Origin: an uncultured beta proteobacterium
GTDB lineage: Bacteria; Pseudomonadota; Gammaproteobacteria; Burkholderiales; Burkholderiaceae_C
NCBI GenBank assembly: GCA_903832285.1
Contig: CAILAY010000185.1
Location: 1 to 48,456, forward strand
DNA length: 48,456 nucleotides
Direction of reading: 5' to 3'
A program made the position numbers and the translations under genes. Below the pieces are notes generated by a model, which was not told the DNA's origin, did not search any database, and saw only the letters and a program-made list of their open reading frames with translations. Of this stretch, positions 17,540 through 26,850 are shown one piece after another (the stretch's first letter is position 1; each line of letters starts with the position of its first letter).

Positions 17540-19497
17540 GCCGGATCGATTAGCACGGATACGGCGGACAAATCAGATTCAGGTGCGTGCATTACATACA
17601 ACGTCAACTCGCCCAACTTGGTTTCGATCCGCAGCAGATCCGCTTCGTTGAACTCGATTTCGGCGATGCGTTCATCCAGGCCGCCGGCAGCTTGTTGAAT
17701 GCGTTCAATGGCAGCGATACGCCGGCTGAATGACTTGCGCCGTTCACGCAACTGTGCATCCAACTGGGCCGTCGCGGATTTGCTCCACAGTTCAACATCG
17801 CTCAGGGCCGACTCGTAAAGCACCCGCATTCGTGTCCCAAGTGCGCGAACCAGGCGTTCCGTAAAGTCGGCCTGGGTCAGGCGCAAAACATTGTTCACAC
17901 CCAAATACTGCTGGTGGTTGCGCTGGACCTGATCCAGATCGTGTTCATACTTGGCCAGATCGGGCGCCGCCGGGACCTGCAAAGAAAAGCCATAGTCCGC
18001 GTTCAACTGGCGAAAGGTGGCGCCCAGCATGGACTGGATTTCAACCATGATGGTCTGCACTGAACGCAAACCGATGGCGAGTCGCCCGAAGGTTTCTGCG
18101 TAGGTCTTCTTCAGACCGAACTTGATACCGGGTTGGTGCAAGGCCGTGACCAGGGTCTGCATTTCAGCCTTCAGTGCGGCAACTCCCAAAATATCAAAGG
18201 CTTCGCGCAACAGCTTCAGGTGAACCGATCGCACCGCATGGATTCTGACGTTGCTCAGGCTGAACTCCTTGAGTTCTTGATCGATGCGCAAGCGCATACG
18301 CTGAATGACACCGGCATTCTTGCCACGCAAGCCTTTCAGTTCCTGCATCTGCTCGGCCAGGTCGTTGCGGCGCATCTGCACCACCCGCGCCGCCTCGGTG
18401 CGCAGGTCGGAAATACCGACCGCGACGGCCGAGCGCAGAATCTTCTGCCGCTGCCCCAAAACACCATGGGCCAGAGCGTCCTCCAACGCCGGCAGGCAAC
18501 TGGCCTGCAACAACGCATCGTCGTTGGTCACTTTGGCCACCAGGCCGCGTTGTGCCGATATCGGTATCACCTGCTCCAGCGGCAAACCCAGGATTTCGGC
18601 CGAAGTGCTGCGCTGACGGTCGATCTGGGCCTGCACCTGTTCGGGCGTACTCAGTGCGTCCCATAGGGTATCGATCTTGTTCAACACCACCAGGCGCGAC
18701 GAAACTCCTTCAGCCTCTGTGATCAGATGCTCCCTCCAGATCGCCAGATCCGACTTGGTCACGCCAGTATCAGCGCCCAGGATGAAAACCACGGCGTGCG
18801 CCTGCGGAATCAGATTGACCGTCAGTTCCGGTTCTGCGCCGATGGCATTCAGCCCCGGTGTATCCAATATCACCAGGCCCTGCTTCAGCAAAGGGTGGGC
18901 GAAATTGATCAAGGCATGACGCCATTTGGGCACCTCCACCAAGCCGTTGGCATCCAGCGGTGGGTTGTCCTCGGGAACTTCATCGTGCCAAAAACCCAGC
19001 GCGCGCGCCTCGTCCTGCGTGACTCGCCGCACCTCCGCAACCTTCTCCAGAGCGTTGGCAAGTTGCGCCGGGTTGTTCACATCCAGATCAACGCGTGTCC
19101 ACTGCTCGGGCGCCATGCGCCACTCCATCAGCGCCTGCGGCTGCAAACGGGTCTCGATCGGCAGCAAACGCAGGCAGGGTGCGACCTGCGCGTCATAACC
19201 GAGTTCGGTCGGACACATGGTGGTGCGTCCCGCGCTGGCAGGCATGATGCGCCGACCATACTGAGCGAAGAAGATTGCGTTGATAAGCTCCGATTTTCCA
19301 CGCGAAAACTCGGCCACAAAGGCCACCATCACCTTGTCGGAGCGCACCTGCTCTTCGAGATGCGCAAGCCTTTCCTTGACTGCTGCGTCCGTCAGCTCGT
19401 GCGAATCCATCCAGTCGGATAACAGCTTCAGGCGCAGGGCAAATTCACGCCGCCAAGCGCCGTGTTGTCCGAATTGCTGGTTAAAGGAAGTTCTCAA
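17536..19497 (-). CDS. dynamin-like GTPase
   Basis: A 653-residue protein of the bacterial dynamin type. GTPase motifs are clear: P-loop EFSRGKS (63-69), a Thr-rich switch I (AGRTTMCPTELGY), G3 DTPG (212-215) and G4 NKID (273-276). The remaining ~370 residues are largely helical, as in dynamin stalk and bundle regions. No transmembrane segment is evident, so membrane contact would be peripheral. It is translationally coupled to mutY and lies 45 bp from mutM. Bacterial dynamins are linked to membrane surveillance and stress; its link to DNA repair here is only positional. Confidence 0.88.
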   Translation of the reverse strand: MRTSFNQQFGQHGAWRREFALRLKLLSDWMDSHELTDAAVKERLAHLEEQVRSDKVMVAFVAEFSRGKSELINAIFFAQYGRRIMPASAGRTTMCPTELGYDAQVAPCLRLLPIETRLQPQALMEWRMAPEQWTRVDLDVNNPAQLANALEKVAEVRRVTQDEARALGFWHDEVPEDNPPLDANGLVEVPKWRHALINFAHPLLKQGLVILDTPGLNAIGAEPELTVNLIPQAHAVVFILGADTGVTKSDLAIWREHLITEAEGVSSRLVVLNKIDTLWDALSTPEQVQAQIDRQRSTSAEILGLPLEQVIPISAQRGLVAKVTNDDALLQASCLPALEDALAHGVLGQRQKILRSAVAVGISDLRTEAARVVQMRRNDLAEQMQELKGLRGKNAGVIQRMRLRIDQELKEFSLSNVRIHAVRSVHLKLLREAFDILGVAALKAEMQTLVTALHQPGIKFGLKKTYAETFGRLAIGLRSVQTIMVEIQSMLGATFRQLNADYGFSLQVPAAPDLAKYEHDLDQVQRNHQQYLGVNNVLRLTQADFTERLVRALGTRMRVLYESALSDVELWSKSATAQLDAQLRERRKSFSRRIAAIERIQQAAGGLDERIAEIEFNEADLLRIETKLGELTLYVMHAPESDLSAVSVLIDPA

Positions 19498-19542
19498 AAT
19501 ATCCCCATCGCTGACTTCAATATAACATCGGCCCGGGCGTGA

Positions 19543-20358
19543 TCAGGCCTTTTGGCAATGAGCGCACCAGTACGTGGAGCGCTGCCCCTGGCGCAAAAGT
19601 CGCACTGGCTGCGCGCAAACCCTGCATGGTGAACCCTTGCGTCCGTAAACCATGGCTTCCAACTGGAAGTAGCCATTCTCCCCCTTGGCGCTGGAGAAAT
19701 CGCGCAACGTACTGCCACCCTGCTGTACGGCACGGCTCAGCACATCACGGATCGCGGCGTGCAACCGACTCGCCTGAACCCTCGTGATCCGGTTCGCTTT
19801 GCGCGTGGGTCGTATGCCCGCCATAAACAGCGCTTCGCAAGCATAGATGTTACCCACGCCCACCACCACTTGCCCACCCAGAAGTACCTGCTTGATGGCC
19901 GAATTCTTGCGCTTGCACCCGGCGTGAAAAAGGTCCACTGTGAAATCCGGACCGAGTGGCTCCATGCCCAGTCTTCCGAGCAACTTCTGAGCCTGGGGAG
20001 AATCTTCCCCAGGCGCATACACGACCGCACCAAAGCGGCGCGGATCGTGGAGTCTGAGCAAGCCCTGATCGGTCTGCAGATCAAAGTGGTCATGCGTCCC
20101 GGGAGCGCAACTCCGGCGGGAAAAACTCAGACTCCCTGACATACCCAGGTGCATCAGCAAGATCCCCTGATCCAGGTCCAGCAACAAGTATTTCCCGCGC
20201 CGTCTGACAGCGCGTACATGGCGCCCGATCAGGTCCTGCGGCGCGGTGCCCAAAGGCCAGCGCAAAGCCTTGCCAACGCGCACCGATTCAATTGCCGCGC
20301 CCGCAATGGCGTTTGCAAAGCTCAGACGGGTGACTTCGACCTCGGGTAATTCAGGCAT
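19543..20358 (-). CDS. mutM: formamidopyrimidine-DNA glycosylase
   Basis: Bifunctional glycosylase/AP lyase for 8-oxoguanine opposite C. The 271-residue protein has the catalytic N-terminus PELPEVEV (Pro2, Glu3), the [10 protein letters not shown] segment, [12 protein letters not shown], and a C-terminal zinc finger with C245, C248, C265 and C268. It is divergent from the TPR gene with 39 bp between starts. Confidence 0.97.
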   Translation of the reverse strand: MPELPEVEVTRLSFANAIAGAAIESVRVGKALRWPLGTAPQDLIGRHVRAVRRRGKYLLLDLDQGILLMHLGMSGSLSFSRRSCAPGTHDHFDLQTDQGLLRLHDPRRFGAVVYAPGEDSPQAQKLLGRLGMEPLGPDFTVDLFHAGCKRKNSAIKQVLLGGQVVVGVGNIYACEALFMAGIRPTRKANRITRVQASRLHAAIRDVLSRAVQQGGSTLRDFSSAKGENGYFQLEAMVYGRKGSPCRVCAQPVRLLRQGQRSTYWCAHCQKA

Positions 20359-20397
20359 GGAAACAAGGGGGCAACAGCGGTAGATTATTATGACCCG

Positions 20398-22140
20398 ATG
20401 TTGTGTTTACGCCGTCTGGCCTTTTTGCCCCTCGCTGCACTTGTGCTGGCAGCGACTGCCCAGCCAGCCCCGGTCCGGGTCGAGGCCGCTTCTGCGGCAA
20501 CGTCCCTGATGGACGATGCGCTGATGTATCAGTTGCTGCTTGCTGAAATCAATTTGAATCAGGGAGAACCTGCTGCAGCCTACGGACTCCTGCTGGATGC
20601 CGCGCGCCAGAGCAACGACGCTCAACTCTACCTGCGTGCCGTGGAAGTTGCGCTGCAATCCCGAGCCGGAGACGCGGCCTTGCAGGCGGCTCGTGCCTGG
20701 CAGGAGGCGCAACCCCAGTCGCAGCAGGCCAATCGCTTTGTGATCCAGATCCTGATCGGGCTCAATCGAGTTTCAGAGACCCTGCCGCCGCTCAAGAATG
20801 AATTGGCCGGATTGGCAACCGATCAACGTGTGTCGGCGTTAACCACGATCACGCGACAGTTCATGCGTGCCGCCGACAAGAAGACGGCCGCCGCGATCGT
20901 GGAGCAGGCCCTGCAATCCGACCTGAACGCCTCCGAAACTGCAAGTGCCGCGTGGGCCGCGATAGGCCGCATGCGCCTTAATGCGGGCAATCCGGCAGGG
21001 GCCAGGGAAGCCGCCAGACACCTCCACGAACTGCGCAAACCAGCGGAAGGCGCGACTCTTCTGGCCCTGGAATTGATGTCACAGGACTTTTCTGCCGGCG
21101 AACTCTTGCTGCTTGAGCAATTGCAATTCCGGTCCGACCCGGGTATCCGCATGACCTATGCACGGCGGCTACTGCAGTTGCAGCGCTACGCCGACGCAGT
21201 CAGCCAAGTGCGCACCGTGATCGAGCAGCAGCCCGACTACGAAGCCGCGTGGTTGATTCAGGGTGCACTGCAATTGCAGAACCGGCAATTCGCTGAGGCC
21301 GAGAAATCGCTGCAGCGTTACTTGACGTTGGTTCAAGCCCAGACACAGACCCCAACTGATGAAGAGCACGGGCCCGGCGCCGTTCAGGCCTACCTCTATC
21401 TGGCCGACATTGCCATGCAACGCAAGGACGACACCGCGGCGCTGGCTTGGCTCGATCACATCACGAACACTCAGGACGCTGTGGGTGCTCAAACCCGACG
21501 CGCCACCATTCTGGCGCGTCATGGAGAACTGGAGCAGGCACGCCGAATCATTCGGGATCTGCCCGGGCGCGATCCGGATGAGTTGCGCACCAAGATGCTG
21601 GCGGAAGTACAGTTGCTGCGGGACGCCAAGCAATTCCGTGCGGCCTACGACCTGTTGCGCTCTGCCCCAACCGACACCGCAGCGGACACCGAGGTCCTTT
21701 ATGAAGAAGCCATGCTCGCAGAAAAGCTGGGCGAAATCGGGGAAATGGAACGCCTTTTACGCGTCGTCATTGCTGCCCGACCCGACTATCAACACGCCTA
21801 TAACGCCTTGGGTTACTCGATGGCCGACCGCAACCAGCGTTTGCCGGAGGCCAGGCAGTTGATTCGGCAGGCCCTTGATCTCGCTCCTGGCGACCCCTTC
21901 ATTTCTGACAGCCTGGGCTGGGTCGAGTTTCGCATGGGCAACGCGGACGAAGCCGCACGCATCCTGGAGACCGCCTATCGCGCTCGACCCGACGCCGAAA
22001 TTGCAGCGCATCTGGGCGAAGTACTTTGGAGCCTGGGGCAAAAGAGCCGTGCCGTCGAAATCTGGAAGGAGGGTTTGCTGCTCAATCCCGAGAACGAAAC
22101 GCTGGGCGAAACCATCAAGCGACTGCAGGCAACATGGTGA
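20398..22140 (+). CDS. TPR-repeat protein, exported
   Basis: A 580-residue protein with an N-terminal hydrophobic signal (about residues 3-22) and a body of tetratricopeptide repeats (for example [51 protein letters not shown]). It is probably periplasmic. Position directly before lolB and ispE is a layout I recognise in Betaproteobacteria; it may assist envelope biogenesis, which is inference. TATTAT lies six bases before the ATG and there is no ribosome site, suggesting leaderless expression. Confidence 0.8.
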   Translation: MLCLRRLAFLPLAALVLAATAQPAPVRVEAASAATSLMDDALMYQLLLAEINLNQGEPAAAYGLLLDAARQSNDAQLYLRAVEVALQSRAGDAALQAARAWQEAQPQSQQANRFVIQILIGLNRVSETLPPLKNELAGLATDQRVSALTTITRQFMRAADKKTAAAIVEQALQSDLNASETASAAWAAIGRMRLNAGNPAGAREAARHLHELRKPAEGATLLALELMSQDFSAGELLLLEQLQFRSDPGIRMTYARRLLQLQRYADAVSQVRTVIEQQPDYEAAWLIQGALQLQNRQFAEAEKSLQRYLTLVQAQTQTPTDEEHGPGAVQAYLYLADIAMQRKDDTAALAWLDHITNTQDAVGAQTRRATILARHGELEQARRIIRDLPGRDPDELRTKMLAEVQLLRDAKQFRAAYDLLRSAPTDTAADTEVLYEEAMLAEKLGEIGEMERLLRVVIAARPDYQHAYNALGYSMADRNQRLPEARQLIRQALDLAPGDPFISDSLGWVEFRMGNADEAARILETAYRARPDAEIAAHLGEVLWSLGQKSRAVEIWKEGLLLNPENETLGETIKRLQATW

Positions 22141-22188
22141 TGCCGGTTTGCCTGCCTTTCATGTTTCGCCCGCGAGGCGCTCCGAGTC

Positions 22189-22719
22189 ATGAAAGTTAGA
22201 TCTTTCAGGCTTGAGGCGGAACGCTTGCACTTCCCGTCGTCGACGCGACTGCTATGGCTAACCACCTTGTTGCTGGCGGGCTGCGCCCAACCATTGCGTC
22301 AACCAGATTCCAGCGTCCTGGAAGGCAGCCACTGGAATGGTCGCCTGGCCATGACGATACAGTCTGAACCGGAGCGATCGGAGACCGCGGCCTTCGAACT
22401 CAGAGGCAGCCCCAGCCACGGCGAATTGCAGCTTTACAGTCCTTTGGGAAACACGCTGGCCATTTTGACCTGGACCCCCACCACAGCCAGGCTGAGGCAC
22501 GATGCACAAGAACTGACTTCAGGGTCGCCTGACGATCTGGTGACACAGGCCATAGGCACCGACATCCCGGTACGGGCACTTTTCGACTGGCTCAGTGGCA
22601 TCCCGACAGAAGTCGCTGGCTGGCAGGTGGACCTGTCGCAACTGCCCGAAGGGCGGCTGCAGGTTCGCCGCGTTGCGCCGACTCCCATTGTGGAACTGCG
22701 CATCAAGCTGAACCCGTGA
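22189..22719 (+). CDS. lolB: outer-membrane lipoprotein receptor LolB
   Basis: Receives lipoproteins from LolA and inserts them in the outer membrane. It is 176 residues long with lipobox LLAGC (Cys32) after a long charged N-region, and the LolB-type core FELRGSPSHGELQLYSPLG and IPVRALFDWLSG. The n-region of about 20 residues is longer than usual, but no later Met fits, so the start stays at 22189. Neighbour ispE is the standard partner. Confidence 0.88.
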   Translation: MKVRSFRLEAERLHFPSSTRLLWLTTLLLAGCAQPLRQPDSSVLEGSHWNGRLAMTIQSEPERSETAAFELRGSPSHGELQLYSPLGNTLAILTWTPTTARLRHDAQELTSGSPDDLVTQAIGTDIPVRALFDWLSGIPTEVAGWQVDLSQLPEGRLQVRRVAPTPIVELRIKLNP

Positions 22720-22729
22720 GCGCCGGCAA

Positions 22730-22741
22730 GATAATCACCGC
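22730..22741 (+). promoter_or_regulatory. ispE -10 element, leaderless type
   Basis: GATAAT (22730-22735) is exactly six bases from the ispE ATG at 22742, with a weak -35-like CTGAAC (22708-22713) 16 bp upstream. There is no Shine-Dalgarno sequence. The element falls in the 22-bp gap after lolB. Confidence 0.5.
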
Positions 22742-23626
22742 ATGCATGCTCTTTTCGACGTACCCGCCCCTGCAAAGCTGAACCTTTTCCTGCACGTCAC
22801 AGGTCGCCGCCACGACGGCTACCACCTGCTGCAGTCCGTGTTCATGTTGATCGACTGGCACGACACGCTTCATTTCGAAACCCGCAGTGATGGCCGCATC
22901 AGCCGCGAGGATATCGGCGCGGTCTTGCCCGACGAGGATTTGACCGTGCGGGCCGCGCGTGCGCTGCAGGTGTTCGCACCAGCGGGCGTTGGCGCGCACA
23001 TTGCGTTGGAGAAACGCATCCCTTCGCAGGCCGGCATGGGAGGCGGCTCATCCGACGCTGCCTCCTGTCTCCTGGCCCTGAACCGGCTGTGGGGTCTGCA
23101 TTTGCCACTGTCAGTGCTGGTCGCCATTGGATTGAAACTGGGTGCCGACGTGCCGTTCTTCCTGCACGGCTGCAACGCCTGGGTCGAAGGCATCGGCGAC
23201 TCCATCCAGCCCATCGACATTCCAAACGGGCGCTTCGTGGTCGTGAAAACATCGCAGGGGTTGGACACCAAGGCGATCTTTTCTCATCCGGCGCTAACCC
23301 GGGACTCAGAAACTGCTACAATTTCCGGCTTTGCTGCTGACCCGTTTGGCTTTGGCCAAAACGATCTCCAGGCAGTTGCGCAGTGCCTTTGTCCCGGCGT
23401 AACGGACGCTCTGAATTGGTTGCGAGACAGGGGATTGCAGGGACGGATGACGGGATCGGGAAGTGCAGTTTTTGCGCAAATGCGTCAGGACGCCGGGCCG
23501 ATAAAAACAAGCGCAGAGTGGGGTGACGTGCCGGGCAACTGGCAGTTGCGGGAATGTGTGAATTTGGGTGTTCATCCTTTGGTGGGTTGGGCTCCCAGCG
23601 ATGATTCATCGGTGGGCAGTGTGTAA
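22742..23626 (+). CDS. ispE: 4-diphosphocytidyl-2-C-methyl-D-erythritol kinase
   Basis: GHMP-family kinase of the MEP isoprenoid pathway, acting in the cytoplasm. It has 294 residues. The N-terminal APAKLNLFLHVTGRRHDGYH and the ATP-binding GMGGGSS (98-104, then DAA) are diagnostic, and the C-terminal GRMTGSGSAVFA is the third GHMP motif. The pathway's later Fe-S enzymes depend on carriers such as ErpA, which is broken by a frameshift elsewhere in the window. Confidence 0.96.
   Translation: MHALFDVPAPAKLNLFLHVTGRRHDGYHLLQSVFMLIDWHDTLHFETRSDGRISREDIGAVLPDEDLTVRAARALQVFAPAGVGAHIALEKRIPSQAGMGGGSSDAASCLLALNRLWGLHLPLSVLVAIGLKLGADVPFFLHGCNAWVEGIGDSIQPIDIPNGRFVVVKTSQGLDTKAIFSHPALTRDSETATISGFAADPFGFGQNDLQAVAQCLCPGVTDALNWLRDRGLQGRMTGSGSAVFAQMRQDAGPIKTSAEWGDVPGNWQLRECVNLGVHPLVGWAPSDDSSVGSV
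23317..23334 (+). promoter_or_regulatory. possible tRNA-Gln/prs promoter inside ispE
   Basis: Within ispE the plus strand reads TGC-TACAAT-TTCCG-GCTTTGC, the same TAYAAT-N5-GCTTYGC plan as the rrn and rplM promoters, with an extended -10. The start would be about 310 nt before tRNA-Gln, so a long leader is implied. The evidence is pattern matching only. Confidence 0.35.
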
Positions 23627-23640
23627 CTGTCAACCCGTGT

Positions 23641-23717
23641 AGGGGAGTCGCCAAGTTGGTTAAGGCACTGGATTTTGATTCCAGCATGCGAAGGTTCGAA
23701 TCCTTCCTCCCCTGCCA
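23641..23717 (+). tRNA. tRNA-Gln (UUG anticodon)
   Basis: Cloverleaf with acceptor AGGGGAG/CTCCCCT, D-arm GCCAAGTTGGTTAAGGC, anticodon stem CTGGA/TCCAG with loop TTTTGAT (anticodon TTG), T-arm GAAGG-TTCGAAT-CCTTC, discriminator G and encoded CCA. It lies 14 bp after ispE and 60 bp before prs, a common betaproteobacterial order. Confidence 0.96.
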
Positions 23718-23777
23718 AACAGGTTGTACGTAGTGGCACATGCGTGCACGCAAACTAAATTGATCGCTGGAAGGCCC

Positions 23778-24752
23778 ATGCAAGCTCCCCACAATGATTT
23801 CATGGTTTTCACCGGAAATGCCAACCCGGGCATGGCCGACGAAATTGCCGAACATCTGGGCATCTCGCTCGGTGCCGCCAAGGTGGGGCGTTTTTCCGAC
23901 GGCGAAGTGACCGTCGAGATCAACCAGAACGTTCGCGCCCGCGACGTCTTTGTGGTGCAGTCGACCTGCGCACCCACGAATGAAAACCTGATGGAGTTGC
24001 TGATCATGGTGGACGCGCTCAAGCGTGCCTCGGCCGAACGCATCAGTGCCGTCATCCCCTACTTCGGGTACGCGCGGCAGGACCGCCGTCCGCGCTCCAC
24101 GCGCGTTCCAATTTCAGCCAAGGTCGTGGCCAACATGCTTCAGGCTGTCGGTGTGGCGCGTGTGTTGACCATGGACCTGCACGCTGACCAGATCCAGGGA
24201 TTTTTCGATATTCCGGTGGACAACATTTACGCCTCGCCAGTGCTGCTTGGCGACCTGAACCAGAAGAAATACAAAGACTTGATCGTGGTCTCGCCCGACG
24301 TCGGTGGCGTGGTGCGTGCGCGCGCCCTGGCCAAACAGCTCAATTGCGATCTGGCCATCATCGACAAGCGACGTCCGCGGGCCAACATCAGCGAAGTGAT
24401 GCACGTGATCGGCGAAATCGACGGCCGCAACTGCGTCATCATGGACGACATGATCGACACTGCCGGCACGCTCGTGAAGGCGGCCGAGGTGCTCAAGCAG
24501 CGCGGTGCCAAAAAGGTTTACGCGTATTGCACGCATCCCATATTTTCCGGCCCGGCGATTGAACGCATAGCGCAGGGAACGGCGCTGGACGAAGTGGTGG
24601 TGACCAACACCATTCCGCTGAGCAAGGTGGCGTCCCAGTGCCAGAAGATTCGCCAACTCTCCGTAGCGCCGCTGATCGCAGAAACGATCCAGCGCATTGC
24701 CAACGGCGAGTCGGTCATGAGTTTGTTCTCGGATCAGGAGAACCTCTTTTAA
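23778..24752 (+). CDS. prs: ribose-phosphate pyrophosphokinase
   Basis: Makes PRPP from ribose-5-phosphate and ATP for nucleotide, His and Trp synthesis. With the start at 23778 it has 324 residues (E. coli 315). Signatures: [28 protein letters not shown], the cation/PRPP site [26 protein letters not shown], and the PRPP loop [10 protein letters not shown] (223-232). GGAAGG precedes the chosen ATG at a short spacing; an ATG at 23802 would also give a complete enzyme. The 3' end lies in a long hairpin. Confidence 0.96.
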   Translation: MQAPHNDFMVFTGNANPGMADEIAEHLGISLGAAKVGRFSDGEVTVEINQNVRARDVFVVQSTCAPTNENLMELLIMVDALKRASAERISAVIPYFGYARQDRRPRSTRVPISAKVVANMLQAVGVARVLTMDLHADQIQGFFDIPVDNIYASPVLLGDLNQKKYKDLIVVSPDVGGVVRARALAKQLNCDLAIIDKRRPRANISEVMHVIGEIDGRNCVIMDDMIDTAGTLVKAAEVLKQRGAKKVYAYCTHPIFSGPAIERIAQGTALDEVVVTNTIPLSKVASQCQKIRQLSVAPLIAETIQRIANGESVMSLFSDQENLF

Positions 24753-24769
24753 GGTTTTTCTGATCCGAG
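24728..24769 (+). other. 18-bp stem-loop spanning the prs stop codon
   Basis: CTCGGATCAG (24728-24737) is perfectly complementary to CTGATCCGAG (24760-24769). The stem continues inward through GAG/TTT (with wobbles) and AACCT/AGGTT, giving about 18 pairs around the loop CTTTTA that contains part of the stop codon TAA. The 5' arm encodes the last residues of Prs. Confidence 0.75.
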
Positions 24770-24779
24770 GCAAAAAGCA

Positions 24780-24804
24780 GGCCCACCGCGGGTGGGCCTT
24801 TATT
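24780..24804 (+). terminator. terminator or attenuator between prs and rplY
   Basis: GGCCCACC (24780-24787), loop GCG, GGTGGGCC (24791-24798), then TTTATT. The stem is strong and GC-rich but the T-tract is short and interrupted. No obvious promoter follows before rplY, so partial read-through is likely. Confidence 0.65.
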
Positions 24805-24849
24805 AACCGGAGTCGCACTGGTCGCGGTCGGCTCCTCCAGGAGTAGTTT

Positions 24850-25584
24850 ATGAAATTCGTCGCTTTTGAGCGCGCCAAAAAGGGTACGGGTGCGAGCCGC
24901 CGTCTCCGCATTACCGGTCGCACGCCCGGCATCGTATATGGCGGCGCCAGCCAGCCACAGCAAATTGAAATTGATCACAACGCCCTGTGGCATGCGATCA
25001 AGAAGGAAGCTTTTCACGCCACCGTGCTGGACATGGAGATGGATGGCAAGGTCAGCCAGGTGTTGCTGCGTGACCTGCAAATGCATCCGTTCAAGCAATT
25101 GATCCTGCACATTGACTTCCAGCGTGTGGATGCCAGCACAAAGCTGCACATGAAGGTGCCGTTGCACTTCAGCGGCGACGAAAATTCACCGGCCGTCAAG
25201 ACCGAAAACTGCATTGCCAACCACGTGATCACGGAAATTGAAATCGCCTGTCTGCCCGCAGATCTGCCCGAATTCATCGCAGTCGATTTGAGCGGTTTGC
25301 GCAAGGGCACGTCCCTGCACCTTAACGACGTCGTGCTGCCAAAGGGCGTGACGGTTGTGACCCACGGCAAGAACAACCCGGTGCTGGTGTCGGTGGTTGC
25401 CATTGGCGGCGGCGAGCCCACTGCTGAAACCGCTGCAACTCCTGCGGCTGGAGCAGCCGCGCCTGCCACCGCTGCAGTTCCCGCTGCCGCAGCCGGCAAA
25501 GCACCTGCCGCCAAGGCACCGGCAGCGGCAAAGGCACCGGCAGCGGCAAAGGCACCCGCCGCCAAGGCACCTGCCAAGAAGTAA
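24850..25584 (+). CDS. rplY: 50S ribosomal protein L25 (CTC/TL5 long form)
   Basis: A 5S-rRNA-binding protein of 244 residues. The N-terminal L25 domain ([24 protein letters not shown]) is followed by the beta-rich CTC domain ([16 protein letters not shown]). The tail from about residue 195 is low-complexity Ala/Pro/Lys with repeated KAPAA units, ending in Lys-Lys. The ribosome site GGAG lies about seven bases before the ATG. The order prs-rplY-pth is conserved in many proteobacteria. Confidence 0.95.
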   Translation: MKFVAFERAKKGTGASRRLRITGRTPGIVYGGASQPQQIEIDHNALWHAIKKEAFHATVLDMEMDGKVSQVLLRDLQMHPFKQLILHIDFQRVDASTKLHMKVPLHFSGDENSPAVKTENCIANHVITEIEIACLPADLPEFIAVDLSGLRKGTSLHLNDVVLPKGVTVVTHGKNNPVLVSVVAIGGGEPTAETAATPAAGAAAPATAAVPAAAAGKAPAAKAPAAAKAPAAAKAPAAKAPAKK

Positions 25585-25604
25585 GCGCGTTTCAGTACTG
25601 TGCC

Positions 25605-25632
25605 AAAGGCCCACTTCGGTGGGCCTTTTCTT
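25605..25632 (+). terminator. Rho-independent terminator after rplY
   Basis: AAAGGCCCAC (25605-25614), tetraloop TTCG, then GTGGGCCTTTTCTTT. A ten-base stem with a stable UUCG loop and U-rich tail, 20 bp after the rplY stop; pth downstream has its own -10. Confidence 0.9.
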
Positions 25633-25651
25633 TGCATGAACTTTCTGCGCG

Positions 25652-25663
25652 GATAATTTCAGC
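25652..25663 (+). promoter_or_regulatory. pth -10 element, leaderless type
   Basis: GATAAT (25652-25657) then TTCAGC then the pth ATG at 25664. Same six-base spacing as at ispE, hrcA, nadK and the TPR gene at 20398. The strong terminator just upstream means pth needs its own promoter. The -35 is weak. Confidence 0.5.
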
Positions 25664-26290
25664 ATGATCAAACTGTTCGTTGGCCTGGGCAATCCGGGCC
25701 CGGAGTACGAGGCCACGCGCCATAACGCTGGCGCATGGTGGCTGGACGCGCTTTCGCGCGATCTCAAAGTGAGCCTCGTGCCTGACCGGAGTTACCACGG
25801 CCTGATGGCACGCACCACGATAAACGGCCAGGCGATTTGGTTGCTTCAGCCGCAGACATTCATGAATCTATCGGGCAAGTCGGTGGCCGCACTGGCGCGA
25901 TTTTTCAAAATTTCTCCAGGTGAGATTCTGGTGGCGCACGACGAACTCGACGTACTGCCCGGCCTGGTCAAATTGAAGTTTGGCGGCAGCCATGCGGGGC
26001 ACAACGGTTTGCGCGACATCCACGCGCAACTCGGCAGCGCCGACTACTGGCGTCTGCGCTTGGGCATCGGACACCCGGGCGACAAGGCCGATGTGACGCA
26101 CTGGGTGCTGAAGAAGCCCTCGCCCGAGCAGCGCGTGCTGATCGAAGAGGCGATGGACCGCAGTCTCAAGGCCGTCCCGGCCATGTTGGCCGGCGACATG
26201 GAGAAGGCCACGATGATCGCCCACACCAGCAAGCCTGCGCGACCGAAGCCCGCCAGACCCGAAGCGCCGCCCCCGATCACGGCACCGTAG
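25664..26290 (+). CDS. pth: peptidyl-tRNA hydrolase
   Basis: Frees tRNA from peptidyl-tRNAs dropped by ribosomes; essential in E. coli. The 208-residue protein keeps every known active-site residue at the E. coli positions: Asn10, His20, Asn68, Asp93 and Asn114. It has a Pro/Ala/Lys-rich C-terminal tail of about 15 residues. In many relatives ychF follows; here it does not. Confidence 0.97.
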   Translation: MIKLFVGLGNPGPEYEATRHNAGAWWLDALSRDLKVSLVPDRSYHGLMARTTINGQAIWLLQPQTFMNLSGKSVAALARFFKISPGEILVAHDELDVLPGLVKLKFGGSHAGHNGLRDIHAQLGSADYWRLRLGIGHPGDKADVTHWVLKKPSPEQRVLIEEAMDRSLKAVPAMLAGDMEKATMIAHTSKPARPKPARPEAPPPITAP

Positions 26291-26526
26291 CACTGATCCA
26301 GGTGGCCGCGGCGAATGCCGAAATTCGCGCCGATTCCAGGAGGCCGTTTTGCGCAAGATTGGGTAGAGAATCTTGCCCGGCTTTCACGCTAATATTTGCC
26401 GGACTGTCAACGTTCTGACCTGCGGCGCTCGGTTCAGCAAATGTGCCCAAGTTAAGCGATGAATGTTGGCGATCGATAAAGGCCCAGGTCAACCAACCTT
26501 TGCGAACTCGAAACAGGATCCCATCC

Positions 26527-26799
26527 ATGCCCACCAAGACCTTCACCAGCGGCCGCATCCGCAGGGCCGACTACGACACGGAATCACACCAACTGGACCT
26601 GCATTGGGACAGCAAGACGGTGCTGGCCTACAAGCAGGTTCCGCAGGAGGTGTATCGGCGGCTTTGCAGCGCACCCAACCCGGCGACTTACTGGGAGGAC
26701 CGGATCGCTGAGGAATATCCGAAAGCGCTACCGATGAAGTCCAGTGCCACACCCGATGGCGCGAAGAAACTTGGCGATCTGTTTGGTGGCGGCGACTGA
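26527..26799 (+). CDS. KTSC-domain small protein
   Basis: A 90-residue protein with the KTSC pattern: an early Arg-Ala-Asp-Tyr-Asp strand, LDLHWDSKTVLAYKQVP, VYRRLCSAPNPATYW and EEYP. KTSC domains are small, often phage- or RNA-linked, and of unknown function. The start at 26527 follows AGGA by about ten bases; an upstream extension to 26443 has no ribosome site. The 236 bp between pth and this gene hold nothing I can support. An inverted-repeat element follows 51 bp after its stop. Confidence 0.8.
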   Translation: MPTKTFTSGRIRRADYDTESHQLDLHWDSKTVLAYKQVPQEVYRRLCSAPNPATYWEDRIAEEYPKALPMKSSATPDGAKKLGDLFGGGD

Positions 26800-26850
26800 G
26801 GCGAGTGTTCCTGGAGGCGGGGAAGCGCGACCGCCTTCTTGATCAGTTGA

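Noticed and set aside
26277..26558. 93-codon minus-strand frame in the pth-KTSC gap
   Set aside because: No ribosome site, its start overlaps the KTSC start, and there is no recognised motif. Non-coding is as likely; it stays unsupported.
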